Source: JAWKOK01 sp963698255 (GTDB lineage: Bacteria > Chloroflexota > Anaerolineae > Caldilineales > Caldilineaceae). Taken from it: a stretch of 64,000 nucleotides of DNA. The position numbers and the translations under genes were made by a program. The DNA lies in NCBI GenBank assembly GCA_963698255.1, contig CAVOQD010000034.1:186001-250000 (forward strand), given 5' to 3'. The notes under the pieces are model-generated. The model was not told the DNA's origin, ran no database searches, and saw nothing but the letters and a program-made list of their open reading frames with translations. Shown piece after piece: positions 10,136 through 18,462 of the stretch (position 1 is its first letter; every line of letters begins with the position of its first letter).

Positions 10136-10170
10136 GGTGACAAGGTGACAGCTAGATTCACCTTGTCACC
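10136..10170. terminator. Convergent hairpin between FemAB and antitoxin genes
   Basis: Inverted repeat GGTGACAAGGTGA / TCACCTTGTCACC with a 9-nt loop; a wider outer pairing (GTGAAGGGG near 10113 with CCCCTTCAC near 10168) extends it. It lies between convergent stop codons. No clear T run, so termination is inferred from position. Confidence 0.5.
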
Positions 10171-10173
10171 CCT

Positions 10174-10449
10174 TCACGGCAAATCCGTCAACTCGTGTCG
10201 ATCCACATATTCATCGACCAGCGAGCGGATCATGCGCTGGTACGGCACATGATACTTCTCCGCCTGCTCCTTGAAAAAGGCCACGCTATGTTTGCTCAAG
10301 GCCAGCGTCACCTTGACCGTCTCCTCACGCGGCGCCAACTCAGATGGAGGGGGCAGGAAGTCGGAAACGCGCGTCAATTCACCAACTGGTTCGTCGCTAG
10401 CTGGATCGGCAAGGGTTGATCCGTCAGCACTATTCGTTTTCTCACCCAT
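10174..10449 (-). CDS. BrnA/CopG-like antitoxin, apparently orphan
   Basis: A ~91-residue protein starting MGEKTNSADG. The start at 10449 is chosen because GGAG stands 8 nt upstream; a longer start at 10488 would run into a repeat. The N-terminal half is acidic and flexible; the C-terminal half, VKVTLALSKHSVAFFKEQAEKYHVPYQRMIRSLVDEYVDRH, matches the ribbon-helix-helix end of BrnA/COG5304 antitoxins (the YQ-x-MIR-x-L-x-DEY segment). In typical modules a BrnT toxin gene lies immediately upstream; here that space holds a repeat and the Kir gene, so the partner is absent. It may be a leftover regulator or act on a toxin elsewhere. Confidence 0.65.
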   Translation of the reverse strand: MGEKTNSADGSTLADPASDEPVGELTRVSDFLPPPSELAPREETVKVTLALSKHSVAFFKEQAEKYHVPYQRMIRSLVDEYVDRHELTDLP

Positions 10450-10452
10450 AAT

Positions 10453-10615
10453 ACATTCTCCACTGTCATCCTGAGCGTGTACTTGCATTCAATGTCAATC
10501 CTCTGGGTGTTCAGCGAAGGATCTCGCCTTTGCTTAGCAGAGACCCTTCGCTAATGTCCTGTGTGCCGACCATTTGGGATGCAGCCGCTCAGGGTGACAG
10601 CGTGTCGCCTAACAA
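10453..10615. repeat. Diverged TCATTCTGAGCG-type repeat
   Basis: Contains GTCATCCTGAGCG at the left, CAGCGAAGGATCTCG in the middle and a right end reading GCTCAGGGTGACAG, the inverse of the left. It belongs to the same general class as the ~100-bp elements at 4861, 26585, 42513 and 49793 but lacks their TTCACGATTT ends. A second inverted pair (GCGAAGGATCTCG / AGAGACCCTTCGC) lies inside. Confidence 0.6.
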
Positions 10616-10635
10616 TGATGAACCACTGTTGTCGC

Positions 10636-11557
10636 TCAATCACCCTCGCCAAACGGAACCACATCATGCAGCCGTTCGTGGTGGAGGACCATCGAGCCGT
10701 CCTCGTTTCGCTCGATGATGTCGGCGTAGCCGCTGCCGAAATGAATGTCCCGCGGCGTGTAGACATGGGTGGCACGCACTGTCTGGAGCAGGACGCCGTC
10801 CGATGCCTGAAAGTGGACGATGAGCATCTGAAAGCGCTCCTGGATCGTCTCGGGTGTGACGCCGTACAGCGGGCTTTGCTCATCCAGCGGATGCATGCTC
10901 GTCCAGGTCATCATGTAGAGCGGTACATACTCGCGTTCCAGCACCAGCATATGCGATCTGCGCAGCGAATGGCCCTCGGCTGTCGTTTCCTCGACCATCA
11001 CGTAGGCTTCGAACTTGGCCCCGTACATCTCATTTTGGCGTTCGTTGGCGATTCGAAATTCAAGCGTCGGCATGCCATTGCGTTCATGGATGACGGCGGG
11101 GCGGGAGAAGACCACGCGCGCGGAGGCCCGGGAAAATTTGGCAAAAACAATGCCTGTGCCGATGGCGACAGCCACCAGACCCGCGAAAGACTCAAACGTA
11201 ACGAGCAGGTGAGCATAGGGTGTCCGGGGCGTCAGCGCGCCGTAGCCGATGGTTGAGAAGGTCTGGACGCTGAACGAGAACGCTTCGATGAAGGATTCCG
11301 GCGTGGCCCCTTGGATGCTGTCGCCGCCCAGCAGGTAGAGGCCCGCAAAGAGGACGTTGATGACGATGAAGCCGGCGAAGGCAAGCACCAGCAGCGAAAA
11401 CCAGGAGACGGAGAGCAGGAAATGGTAGGCGTCTGAGATCTGCCAAGCGCCGCACACCGGTGATGGTGTAGTCGATGCGCCGCCCGGCAAAGCGCGGACC
11501 CCGACCGATTCTGAAGGACGATTTTGTTGGGCCTTTGTCGGATCCTGAGTCACTCAT
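10636..11557 (-). CDS. Inward-rectifier-type potassium channel, KirBac-like (frame change near 11460)
   Basis: About 306 residues when two frames are joined. Frame one from ATG 11557 gives MSDSGSDKGPTKSSFRIGRG and ends near RRIDYTITG; frame two continues AWQISDAYHFLLSVSWFSLLVLAF, the slide helix and first membrane helix. Then come the pore helix and filter, FSVQTFSTIGYGALTP, with the K+ signature TIGYG, the second membrane helix (FAGLVAVAIGTGIVFAKFS) and the long Kir cytoplasmic beta domain (FSRPAVIHERNGMPTLEFRIANERQNEMYGAKFEAYV). One base must be dropped between about 11455 and 11465. The family passes K+ across the cytoplasmic membrane. It stands alone between repeats. Confidence 0.88.
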
Positions 11558-11582
11558 CGATAGTCATTGCCTTTTTTGCCAC

Positions 11583-11890
11583 AGATAAACGCGGATGATA
11601 CGCGGATGGGGCACAGATAGAGGGATTCACCGCGGATTTGCCGGGATTTTCCGGATGATCGCGGATTTCTGGAAAATCCGTGGGAATCCGTTGAATCCTG
11701 TATTGGTCAACAAGATCGTGAAACGCGGAAAGTGCCGTTTCTGCCTGATACCACTGGTCGAGAATGCGGTTTGTCCAGTTTTCTCATTTCAGCATGTCGC
11801 TGACCAATACAGAATCCGTTGAATCCGTGCAATCCGCGGTGAATCCCGTTCATCTGTGCCCCATCCAAGCCTATCCGTGTCCATCTGTGG
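11583..11890. repeat. CCACAGAT...ATCTGTGG inverted repeat, interrupted by a small element
   Basis: Left arm (GCCACAGATAAACGCGGAT at 11579 on) and right arm (CCGTGTCCATCTGTGGC, ending about 11891) are inverse copies, with several internal GCGGATT/AATCCGC pairs. It belongs to the GGAT/ATCC-rich repeat class seen at 13705, 19677, 25874 and 61163. The interior is split by a 113-bp element at 11699-11811 (listed separately). There is no other gene between 11557 and 11909. Confidence 0.75.
11699..11811. mobile_element. 113-bp MITE-like element with terminal inverted repeats and 15-bp direct duplication
   Basis: The ends are perfect 11-bp inverted repeats, TGTATTGGTCA (11699-11709) and TGACCAATACA (11801-11811). 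It is flanked on both sides by the identical 15-mer GAATCCGTTGAATCC (11684-11698 and 11812-11826), as expected of a target-site duplication. No coding capacity; an internal hairpin GAAACGCGGAAAGTGCCGTTTC lies near 11721. It sits inside an older intergenic repeat, so it inserted later. Confidence 0.7.
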
Positions 11891-11908
11891 CAAATAAAGC
11901 ATAGCCAA

Positions 11909-12715
11909 TCAAACAGTCCGACAGGTATTCTCCAGCGCGCCAATGCCTTCGATGTCGATCACCACCACATCGCCGTCCTTCATCCAGACCGGCGGCTTGT
12001 AGCCCATGCCGACGCCGTGGGGCGTGCCGGTGAGGATCACGTCACCTGTCTCCAGGGTGAATGCCTGGGAGCAGAACGAGATCAGCTGGGCCACGCCGAA
12101 GACCATGACGCCGGTGTTGGAGTCCTGCATGACCTTGCCGTTGAGAATGCAGCGAATGGCCAGCTTCTGCGGATCGGGGATGTCGTCGGCCGTGACCAGC
12201 GCCGGGCCCATGGGGCAGAAGGTGTCGAGACTCTTGCCGCGCACCCATTGGCCGTCGCCCAATTGGATATCGCGTGCGCTGACATCGTTGGCCGCCGTAT
12301 AGCCGAGGACGTAGTCAAGCGCCTCGTCCTCTGAGACGGACCGGCAGTTCTTGCCGATCACGACCGCCAGTTCGGCCTCAAAATCGACTTCGCTGCTGAA
12401 CGCCTCGGACCAGACGATCTCGTCGCCGGGGCCGACGATCGAAGTCGTAAACTTGGTGAAGACCAGCGGTCGCTCCGGCACCGCCATGCCCGTCTCTTCG
12501 CAATGATCCAAATAGTTGAGGCCGATGGCCACAATCTTGCCGGGCCGCGCCACCGGGTTGAGCAGCTTGACATCGGCGGCCTTGACCGTTCCCGTCTCAT
12601 CCACCGGCGCGCCGGCCACGATGTCGTCCCAACTGTTGCTGGTCACGCGGATGGTCTCGCCGTCCAGGATGCCGTAGCTTTCCACGCCGTTGCTTTCGAA
12701 TTTTACCCACTTCAT
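11909..12715 (-). CDS. Fumarylacetoacetate hydrolase (FAH) family protein
   Basis: A 268-residue FAH-fold enzyme. Recognised from ARPGKIVAIGLNYLDHCEE, the metal-ligand triad region VDFEAELAVVIGK (two acidic residues in the ExE-x(n)-D arrangement), GYTAANDVSARD, and the C-terminal LTGTPHGVGMGYKPPVWMKDGD. Family members are Mg/Mn-dependent hydrolases, isomerases or decarboxylases acting on beta-keto acids or catechol- and sugar-lactone-derived intermediates. It begins 2 bp after the epimerase-like gene ends (TAG AC ATG), so the two are almost certainly translated together; that pairing suggests sugar-acid breakdown but the substrate is not determined. Confidence 0.87.
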   Translation of the reverse strand: MKWVKFESNGVESYGILDGETIRVTSNSWDDIVAGAPVDETGTVKAADVKLLNPVARPGKIVAIGLNYLDHCEETGMAVPERPLVFTKFTTSIVGPGDEIVWSEAFSSEVDFEAELAVVIGKNCRSVSEDEALDYVLGYTAANDVSARDIQLGDGQWVRGKSLDTFCPMGPALVTADDIPDPQKLAIRCILNGKVMQDSNTGVMVFGVAQLISFCSQAFTLETGDVILTGTPHGVGMGYKPPVWMKDGDVVVIDIEGIGALENTCRTV

Positions 12716-12717
12716 GT

Positions 12718-13690
12718 CTACAAATTCTCCTTGAGTCGTCCTTGGTTGATTGCTTGTTGGAAATGCTCAATGGTACTGGCCACACCGCTGCTCACCGATG
12801 TGCTGGGTACCTCGCCTAGCAGCGCGACCAGTTCACTGTCGTCGAAACCCTCGGGGAAGGGAAGCGCCACGTCGTCGTACGTGATCTGGCCGGCCACGTC
12901 CGGCGCGGCCGCTTCGATGGCCGCCACCACGTCGCCCATGGGCACGATCTCGCCGCGTAGATTGAAGACCTCGGCCCCTTGGAAGGGCGTGCGCGCCGCC
13001 TGGATGAAGGTCTTGGCCACGTCGTCCACATATTGGAAGCCGCTGATGCCGCCGAAGGGAATGTGGTAGGGCAGCCCCTTGGCCGCGGCCAGCATGGCCT
13101 TGGTCGGCTCGGAGGTCATGCCCTGGTCGCGGGCCGGGCCGTAGATGGTGTAGGCGCGCAGGGCGATGCTGGCAATGCCGTTCTCGTGCCAATAGACCCG
13201 GGCCGTGCCCTCGTTGGCCTGCTTGTAGACGCCGTAGAGCGTCAACGGATGGGCAGGGGCATCGTGGGGCAGAATGCGTTCGTCGTAGACGTCCGGCGGG
13301 CCGTAGACCGCAATGCTGCTGGCGTAGACGACCTGGCCGATGCCCGCGGCCTTGGCCGCCTCGAAGACATTGACCGTGCCCACCACATTCACCCGCGCGC
13401 CCGACCACCGGATTGGCCCGGCAGAAGGGCACCTGCAGCGCAGCCAGATGGATGATGTGGGTGATGCCGTTGTCGACCACGGCCTTCACCACATTCTCGG
13501 TCACCGTGATGTCATCGCGGATGAACTGAATGCGCTCGATCTCCTCGTCGCTCATCACCAGTTCAAGCCGGTGGCGACTCGTGCCCAGGTCAAAGATGGT
13601 GACCGGCACGCCCTCGCGCACAAGGTTGCGCGCGATCCAGGCCCCGATACAGCCCAGCGCCCCGGTTAGTAGAAAACGTTCTTCGCTCAT
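12718..13690 (-). CDS. NAD-dependent epimerase/dehydratase (frame change near 13400)
   Basis: An extended short-chain dehydrogenase of ~323 residues. Start ATG 13690 with GGGAG 8 nt upstream. Frame one carries the Rossmann nucleotide-binding motif LTGALGCIGAWIARNL and ends at PFCRANPVV; frame two continues GARVNVVGTVNVFEAAKAAG, YASSIAVYGPP and the catalytic YGVYK (Y-x3-K). Removing one G of the GGG at 13400-13402 joins them perfectly. In this family the Tyr/Lys pair with an upstream Ser oxidises or epimerises nucleotide sugars or sugar acids using NAD. It is coupled to the FAH-family gene downstream. Confidence 0.85.
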
Positions 13691-13704
13691 TTTGATGCTC
13701 CCTT

Positions 13705-14020
13705 TTTTGCCATAGATGGACACAGATAAAGAAATGATATTCAGAGATGATTTTTGGGTTGCCTCAGTAATATCGAAGGTAAGTTGTAGCGACACAGACC
13801 GCTACACCTATGGACCGCGGATTAGGCGGATGAGGCGGACGAAACCGGATTCATTCGGATTTTATCCGTGGGGATGGCGCTGTGCGCCCACTTCGTGAAC
13901 AGCCTCATCCGCCTAATCCGCTGCCTATCAGCATGCGGCTGTACAGTTGCGGCAAGCCTAGCAAAATCTGTAACCCATCCGTGCCCTATCCGTGCCCATC
14001 TGTGTTTATCTGTGGCTAAA
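13705..14020. repeat. Nested GGAT/ATCC intergenic repeats
   Basis: The outer pair is a CATAGATGGACACAGATAAA left arm (from 13711) and an ATCTGTGTTTATCTGTGGC right arm (to about 14018). Inside lies a second inverted pair, CCGCGGATTAGGCGGATGAGGCG (13817 on) against CCTCATCCGCCTAATCCGC (13902 on). This fills the whole 330-bp gap between the epimerase and serine hydrolase genes. Confidence 0.7.
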
Positions 14021-14021
14021 T

Positions 14022-15041
14022 CTATTCCATCGCATCCAAAACGCGTGCGATCAATCCAGTATCATTCTCGCCCTGATCCTCCCACAGCCCAGGGCTTTGC
14101 ACGATGACCAACGACTGGGCCGGCCAGACCCAGATGTGTTGGCTGCCTGCGCCCGATGCGGCAAAGCTGTCGCGCGGCAGGCTGGGCCAGAGCTTGCCGT
14201 GATCGTTGGTCCAGAAACCGTAGCCGTAGCACCACTGCTCTTCCGGGCAGTTGGCCAGAATGTCCGGCGCGGTCTGGGTCGACTCGCGCAGCCAGGCTTC
14301 CGGGATCACCTGTTGCTCGCCCCAGCGCCCCCAGTTGCACCAGAGCCAGCCCAGCCGTGCCATGTCCAGCGCCGTGGATTGGACGCCGTCGAAGTAGCCG
14401 AAAATGTTGAGCCTCGCGCCGGCTTGCAGGTCGAAGTTGGCGTGGTAGTAGCCCCACTGCGCGCCAATCGGCTCGGCCAGCTTGGCCTGCGCCAGCGTCC
14501 TGAAGCCCGGTGACCCTTCGGGATCGGCGGGGTCGTAGAGGCCGTACGCCCTGGCGATGGCCTTGGAAAAGACGTTCATGCCATACGTCTGGTAGTGGAA
14601 GACCTGGCCCGGCTCCTCGTCCGGCTTCATGTAGCCCGACGTGTTGGAGATGAGCTGGCGCAGCGTGATCGCCCGATCCTTGGGGAAGACATAGCGCCCC
14701 GGCTTGGGCCCCGCGCCTTCCGGGACATCCAGCGCCTCGGGATAGAGATCGACCAGATTGACGTCGGGCGACTCGATGACTCCCTCGGCCACGGCAATGC
14801 CGAGCATGTTGCTGAAGATCGACTTGGTGGCAGAGGCGAGACGCTGCTGGTTGGCCGCATCCAGGCCGCGGCTCCACTCTGCCACGACTTTGCCGTCGCG
14901 GACGATGACGACGCGGTAGTCGCGTTGTTGCGCGTCTAGCTCGGCCTTGGCGTTGGCTAGCTTTGTGGGGTTGAAGCCAGCTTCTTCGGGCGAACAACGA
15001 TGCCACTCGGTGTTGGGAAAAGTGCTGTTGTGGGTGGACAT
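14022..15041 (-). CDS. Serine hydrolase of the beta-lactamase/DD-peptidase fold
   Basis: A 339-residue class C beta-lactamase-like protein (Pfam Beta-lactamase family). The nucleophile motif SATKSI (S-x-x-K) lies at about residue 91, after VVIVRDGKVVAEWSRG; QLISNTSGY and YYHAN..., likely carrying the second catalytic Tyr region, follow; SGAGSQHIWVWP near the C-terminus stands where the KTG-like box is found. There is no signal peptide, so it is probably cytoplasmic. Members hydrolyse esters, amides or D-amino-acid peptides; the substrate is unknown. The gene stands alone, with intergenic repeats after its stop codon. Confidence 0.83.
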   Translation of the reverse strand: MSTHNSTFPNTEWHRCSPEEAGFNPTKLANAKAELDAQQRDYRVVIVRDGKVVAEWSRGLDAANQQRLASATKSIFSNMLGIAVAEGVIESPDVNLVDLYPEALDVPEGAGPKPGRYVFPKDRAITLRQLISNTSGYMKPDEEPGQVFHYQTYGMNVFSKAIARAYGLYDPADPEGSPGFRTLAQAKLAEPIGAQWGYYHANFDLQAGARLNIFGYFDGVQSTALDMARLGWLWCNWGRWGEQQVIPEAWLRESTQTAPDILANCPEEQWCYGYGFWTNDHGKLWPSLPRDSFAASGAGSQHIWVWPAQSLVIVQSPGLWEDQGENDTGLIARVLDAME

Positions 15042-15063
15042 TCTGTTTCCTTATCGCGACATT

Positions 15064-15804
15064 TCACCCCAGTCGAGCGGCCTCTGCGGCAACGTGACCG
15101 GCCAATGCCGTGACAAATGTCTTGAGGCTCGTCATTGTCGACATCTCCGTGTACGCTTCTGTCTCGCCACCATTGTGTTGCGTTGTGATGAGTGTCGCGG
15201 CTGAGTAGAGTTGCTCTTTCATTAGCTTTTGACAGAACAGATCGTAGCGCTCGAGATACGATGCTCCATTGAATTCCTTGAAAACTGGAAAATGTGGTGA
15301 CGTGATCTTGATGGGCGATCTGGACTCCGGGGCGTCCTCAACCAGAATCAGCCAGCCTGCAAATGGGCGTGGCTGCTTGCCGAAGGCCTCTTCACGGTAA
15401 GCAGTCCAGAAATCATGCGCTGTACCGATAGCTTCTTCGGTGCGGTTGTTGAAATTGTTGCCAAATGATGGACCAACCTGACTCTTCAGTTCGATGGCCG
15501 CGATGAGTTCGCCCTTGTGAATGACCAAGAGATCCCAGAGTTTGGTTGGGCGGAAGTATCCTGGCAGGGTAAGTACGGCGCGTTTCTGCTGAAACTGGGC
15601 ATGGGCCAACCCATTGGCTCGAACAACATCGAGAAGCAATGCAGTGAAGCCATCCATGTTTTTGCCGCCCGTCACGCTTGCGCGCTCCCCCTGGTCGGCT
15701 TTTCCGGAGTCAATTTGCCTCTGCTTGGCGGCTTCCCGATTATTCCAGAAGACCTGTACAGCCTTCTGAGCCTTTCGTTCGTAATCGACCAGATCAAGGG
15801 CCAT
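15064..15804 (-). CDS. Type II restriction endonuclease, XhoI/PaeR7I family
   Basis: A 246-residue protein that matches the XhoI/PaeR7I family from memory: GGKNMDGFTALLLDVVRANGL, the segment LPGYFRPTKLWDLLVIHKGEL, and AAIELKSQVGPSFGNNFNNRTEEAIGTA. The D...ELK arrangement (D in KLWDLL, then IELK) is the PD-(D/E)XK nuclease core. Known members cut CTCGAG. It overlaps nothing but starts directly at the methyltransferase stop (TAG ATG), so translation is coupled and the methyltransferase is made first. One CTCGAG site lies within this gene (15250). Confidence 0.88.
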   Translation of the reverse strand: MALDLVDYERKAQKAVQVFWNNREAAKQRQIDSGKADQGERASVTGGKNMDGFTALLLDVVRANGLAHAQFQQKRAVLTLPGYFRPTKLWDLLVIHKGELIAAIELKSQVGPSFGNNFNNRTEEAIGTAHDFWTAYREEAFGKQPRPFAGWLILVEDAPESRSPIKITSPHFPVFKEFNGASYLERYDLFCQKLMKEQLYSAATLITTQHNGGETEAYTEMSTMTSLKTFVTALAGHVAAEAARLG

Positions 15805-17538
15805 CTATTCTCCGCCGCCTCCCAAGGATGCCTGTTCTGCGGGACTCAAATGATACAGTTTGAACGCTGCTCGGTTGCACGCATCAATATCGCGCTTTTT
15901 AGCTGCTTCGGCCAATTCAGCGCGCAACACCTCAGGGACATCCGTCCAAAGCGGGATACGGATACGGCGCAGGTACTGGGCTTGGAACCTAAGAAATCCC
16001 CCACGCATTTTGGTTGAATAGGTCGCCACGAAGAGGCGCGTGACGGCAGAGAGCAGTACCGCCTGCAATGCGCGCAGGTCCCATTCTTCAGATGTGACAT
16101 AATAGAGATTGTGGTGCGGATAGAGGTTTCCGTTCTCGAAAACAACGTGTGCTTCGCCCTTGATGTCAGGGATCAATAACTTTGTGCTCTTCGCAAGCGA
16201 AGGGGTGATCCGATCAATCGTGCGATACCAGCTCGCAGGTGACTTCTGTGCACAGTGACGCGCTGCAATGACATCCCGCCGCATTTCCAAGTAGCGACGC
16301 AGGCGGGGAAAGTCGTCTAAATTGACAAGCCCGCCGCGCTCGACAAACGGATTGATTACGCCTTTGCCTCGCCACCGCACCTCTCCGGAGGCGATGTCTC
16401 GGGTTGTCACCAACGGCAGTTTGCGATCCGGTTCGACATCGAGCGTTTCGAAGTCGCCGATGAATGCTCTGTCGGCCCCCGTTGCTACGCCAATGCCTAC
16501 CTTGCAACCTGCATCTTCAAGGCTCGGAAACTGCTCTTCAAGTCGCCGAATCAGCGCCATCTGATCGGATGATTCGAGCAGCCACGGTTCTGAGCCGTTC
16601 GTGACCTGATTCAATTCACGTACCGGTCCGGCCTCCTTTGGCAAAGACCGTGCTCCGAGCGAATGGGCCAGTGTCGTCAATGTGGTTTTTTCTATGGTCG
16701 GGCGGTGCGCGATGCGAGTCGCTCCCGGCGTTTCTCTGCAAATAATGGTGATGGCCGGATAGGCGATCACGTCGGAATGAAAAGCCGGGGTGTCGACCAT
16801 GTCGACATAGATTTTCAGATGGAACTGATCGGCAATTATGCGCCGTAGCGGGCCGCCATAGCGGTTCTTCATCCAGCGATCTGCACAGATAAAGCCCAGA
16901 TATCCGCTATGTTCAAGCAGCGACAGCGACCGTTCGAAAAACGGAATGTAGAGATCCGCTCTATCATACATCGTCTCATAGCGGCGTCGGTACTCTGCCA
17001 AGAGTGGCGGAGGAATTTGCTCCTGGCGAACATAGGGTGGATTGCCTACCACAAAGTCGAATTGGCCATCCAGCGAAGCCAGCAGGAAGTCATCGTGGAC
17101 AAGCCAGCGATTGACAAGCGCGGTTGCCGATTTTGCGCCAAGGCCCTTCTGCTTGAGCAGAGAGATTACTTCAATACGGGTTGAATGGAATGTCTCGCGA
17201 TGCAACTCCACAGCTCGAATCGCATCGCCCAGATCGTCTTCGGCAGACCCCGCCCCCTTGGCACTTTGCCATGCTGACATCAGTCTGCCCACGATGGGCA
17301 ACAGGAAATCGCCGCCGCCGAATGACGGTTCCAAGATTCTCAGAGTATGCAAAGGCTTCTCTGCGGTGTAGCCGGCCAAGTTGAGAATGAAATCCACTAC
17401 TTCAGCGCGGGTAAATATCGCACCGCGAGAGTCTGTTCCAGCCGCAGAGGACAATTTTTCGATCGCTTCGGCGATCTTTGGCGGATGCGAGTAATTCAGT
17501 TCATCGGACAAGTCAAAATGCAACTGCTGAAATACCAA
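15805..17538 (-). CDS. DNA adenine methyltransferase of the XhoI/PaeR7I-type system
   Basis: A 577-residue N6-adenine methyltransferase. FTRAEVVDFILNLAGY with ILEPSFGGGDFLLPI form the SAM-binding part (the FxGxG loop here is PSFGGGDF), and the catalytic motif IV is VGNPPYVRQEQIP (NPPY). The C-terminal half, with RRYLEMRRDVIAARH and YYVTSEEWDLRALQAVLLS, is the target-recognition region. Paired with the downstream endonuclease, it should protect CTCGAG by methylating the adenine. The only start available is TTG at 17538, with AGGA 9 nt upstream. The module sits next to HigBA and a decayed antitoxin, a typical mobile defence neighbourhood. Confidence 0.88.
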   Translation of the reverse strand: MVFQQLHFDLSDELNYSHPPKIAEAIEKLSSAAGTDSRGAIFTRAEVVDFILNLAGYTAEKPLHTLRILEPSFGGGDFLLPIVGRLMSAWQSAKGAGSAEDDLGDAIRAVELHRETFHSTRIEVISLLKQKGLGAKSATALVNRWLVHDDFLLASLDGQFDFVVGNPPYVRQEQIPPPLLAEYRRRYETMYDRADLYIPFFERSLSLLEHSGYLGFICADRWMKNRYGGPLRRIIADQFHLKIYVDMVDTPAFHSDVIAYPAITIICRETPGATRIAHRPTIEKTTLTTLAHSLGARSLPKEAGPVRELNQVTNGSEPWLLESSDQMALIRRLEEQFPSLEDAGCKVGIGVATGADRAFIGDFETLDVEPDRKLPLVTTRDIASGEVRWRGKGVINPFVERGGLVNLDDFPRLRRYLEMRRDVIAARHCAQKSPASWYRTIDRITPSLAKSTKLLIPDIKGEAHVVFENGNLYPHHNLYYVTSEEWDLRALQAVLLSAVTRLFVATYSTKMRGGFLRFQAQYLRRIRIPLWTDVPEVLRAELAEAAKKRDIDACNRAAFKLYHLSPAEQASLGGGGE

Positions 17539-17693
17539 GTTCAGAATCCTTTTCGAACGATAACACTCTCGTAGCGGCAGCTAATGCGCCAATGGATCGT
17601 TGGGCATGAGACCTTCAGCCACGGCAATGCCGAGCGTGGGCCTCAGCGCCAACGACGGCTCGTAGCGAAGCGAATGCCTCGAAAGCGACACGT

Positions 17694-17765
17694 TTACGAC
17701 CGATGGAATTCCTTGTCGATTCGCTCCTGCAAAAAGACCTTGATCAACGACTGATAAGGCACATC
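17694..17765 (-). pseudogene. Remnant of a CopG/BrnA-type antitoxin
   Basis: Without a start codon, the minus strand reads DVPYQSLIKVFLQERIDKE followed by a stop at 17694. This is the C-terminal ribbon-helix-helix segment of CopG/BrnA-like antitoxins (compare HVPYQRMIRSLVDEY in the gene at 10174). Nothing upstream continues it: the sequence runs straight into the 3' end of higA. The ~110 bp between this remnant and the methyltransferase start hold no gene that I can support. Confidence 0.55.
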
Positions 17766-17768
17766 GCG

Positions 17769-18065
17769 TTAGATTGGCGCTAACTCAGTCACAGCCAGCA
17801 ATTGTTCACCCATGGTTGCCTCCGCTTTCTTCAGATCGTAGTCCGCCTGCAAATTGAGCCAGTATTGTGGCGATTGACCCAACGCACGGCCAAACAGCAG
17901 CGCCAGTTCCGCCGTCACCGGACGCGCATGGTTGACTACGTGCGACACTCGCATGGGGGATACACCAATCGCGCGCGCAAACTGCGCCTGCGAAATATTC
18001 ATTTCCTCCAGCATTTCAGCGAGGAATTCACCTGGATGAATCGGGGGCAAACCACTGTTTATCAT
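17769..18065 (-). CDS. higA: HigA-type antitoxin (XRE family)
   Basis: A ~98-residue helix-turn-helix protein: IHPGEFLAEMLEEMNISQAQFARAIGVSPMRVSHVVNHARPVTAELALLFGRALGQSPQYWLNLQADYDL is the HigA/VapI signature almost end to end. ATG 18065 is preferred (GAGGTGG upstream) over GTG 18071. It lies 12 bp after higB, the usual toxin-first order of higBA modules. HigA binds and neutralises HigB and represses their shared promoter. Confidence 0.92.
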   Translation of the reverse strand: MINSGLPPIHPGEFLAEMLEEMNISQAQFARAIGVSPMRVSHVVNHARPVTAELALLFGRALGQSPQYWLNLQADYDLKKAEATMGEQLLAVTELAPI

Positions 18066-18077
18066 AGCCACCTCGTC

Positions 18078-18359
18078 TCAGTGATAGTCGACTATCTCTA
18101 CGTCCAAAGCATCGCCGTCTTCGAAGCGAAAGCAAACGCGCCACTGATCATTGATTCGGATACTCCACTGCCCGTTGCGGTCATGCCCCAACGCTTCCAG
18201 CCGGTTCGATGGCGGCAAGCGCATATCTTGGATATGTGTGGCCGCATTCAATTGTGTGAGCCGCATCGCCGCGCGCTTGTGGATTTCCGGCGGAAGGCGA
18301 CGTGACTTGCCGGTCGTGTAGAAGTGTTCCGTTTCGCGATCTGCAAGCGATCGAATCAT
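18078..18359 (-). CDS. higB: HigB-type mRNA interferase toxin
   Basis: A 93-residue RelE-superfamily toxin: MIRSLADRETEHFYTTGKSRRLP, a middle RLEALGHDRNGQWSIRINDQWRVCFRFEDG, and a C-terminal DVEIVDYH. The WSIRINDQWRVCF strand and the final DYH are hallmarks of HigB, which cleaves mRNA on translating ribosomes. It forms an operon with higA and is separated from the restriction-modification pair by a decayed antitoxin. Confidence 0.92.
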   Translation of the reverse strand: MIRSLADRETEHFYTTGKSRRLPPEIHKRAAMRLTQLNAATHIQDMRLPPSNRLEALGHDRNGQWSIRINDQWRVCFRFEDGDALDVEIVDYH

Positions 18360-18462
18360 GAGTTGATTATAAACTATTTGTTTATGGCGTCAAGTCGCGG
18401 TTTCGGTAGTCGTCAGCCCGACATATCGGAGCTAAGCCTATGCACAGGGAATCTTACTGCCG

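Noticed and set aside
11707..11943. Small minus-strand open frame in the repeat region
   Set aside because: It spans the MITE-like element and the end of another gene in the wrong frame; no RBS or family.
17590..17700. Duplicate fragment of the serine hydrolase (LGIAVAEG) downstream of higBA
   Set aside because: Only about 22 bp match (GCCACGGCAATGCCGAGC region); too short to claim a pseudogene copy, could be chance.
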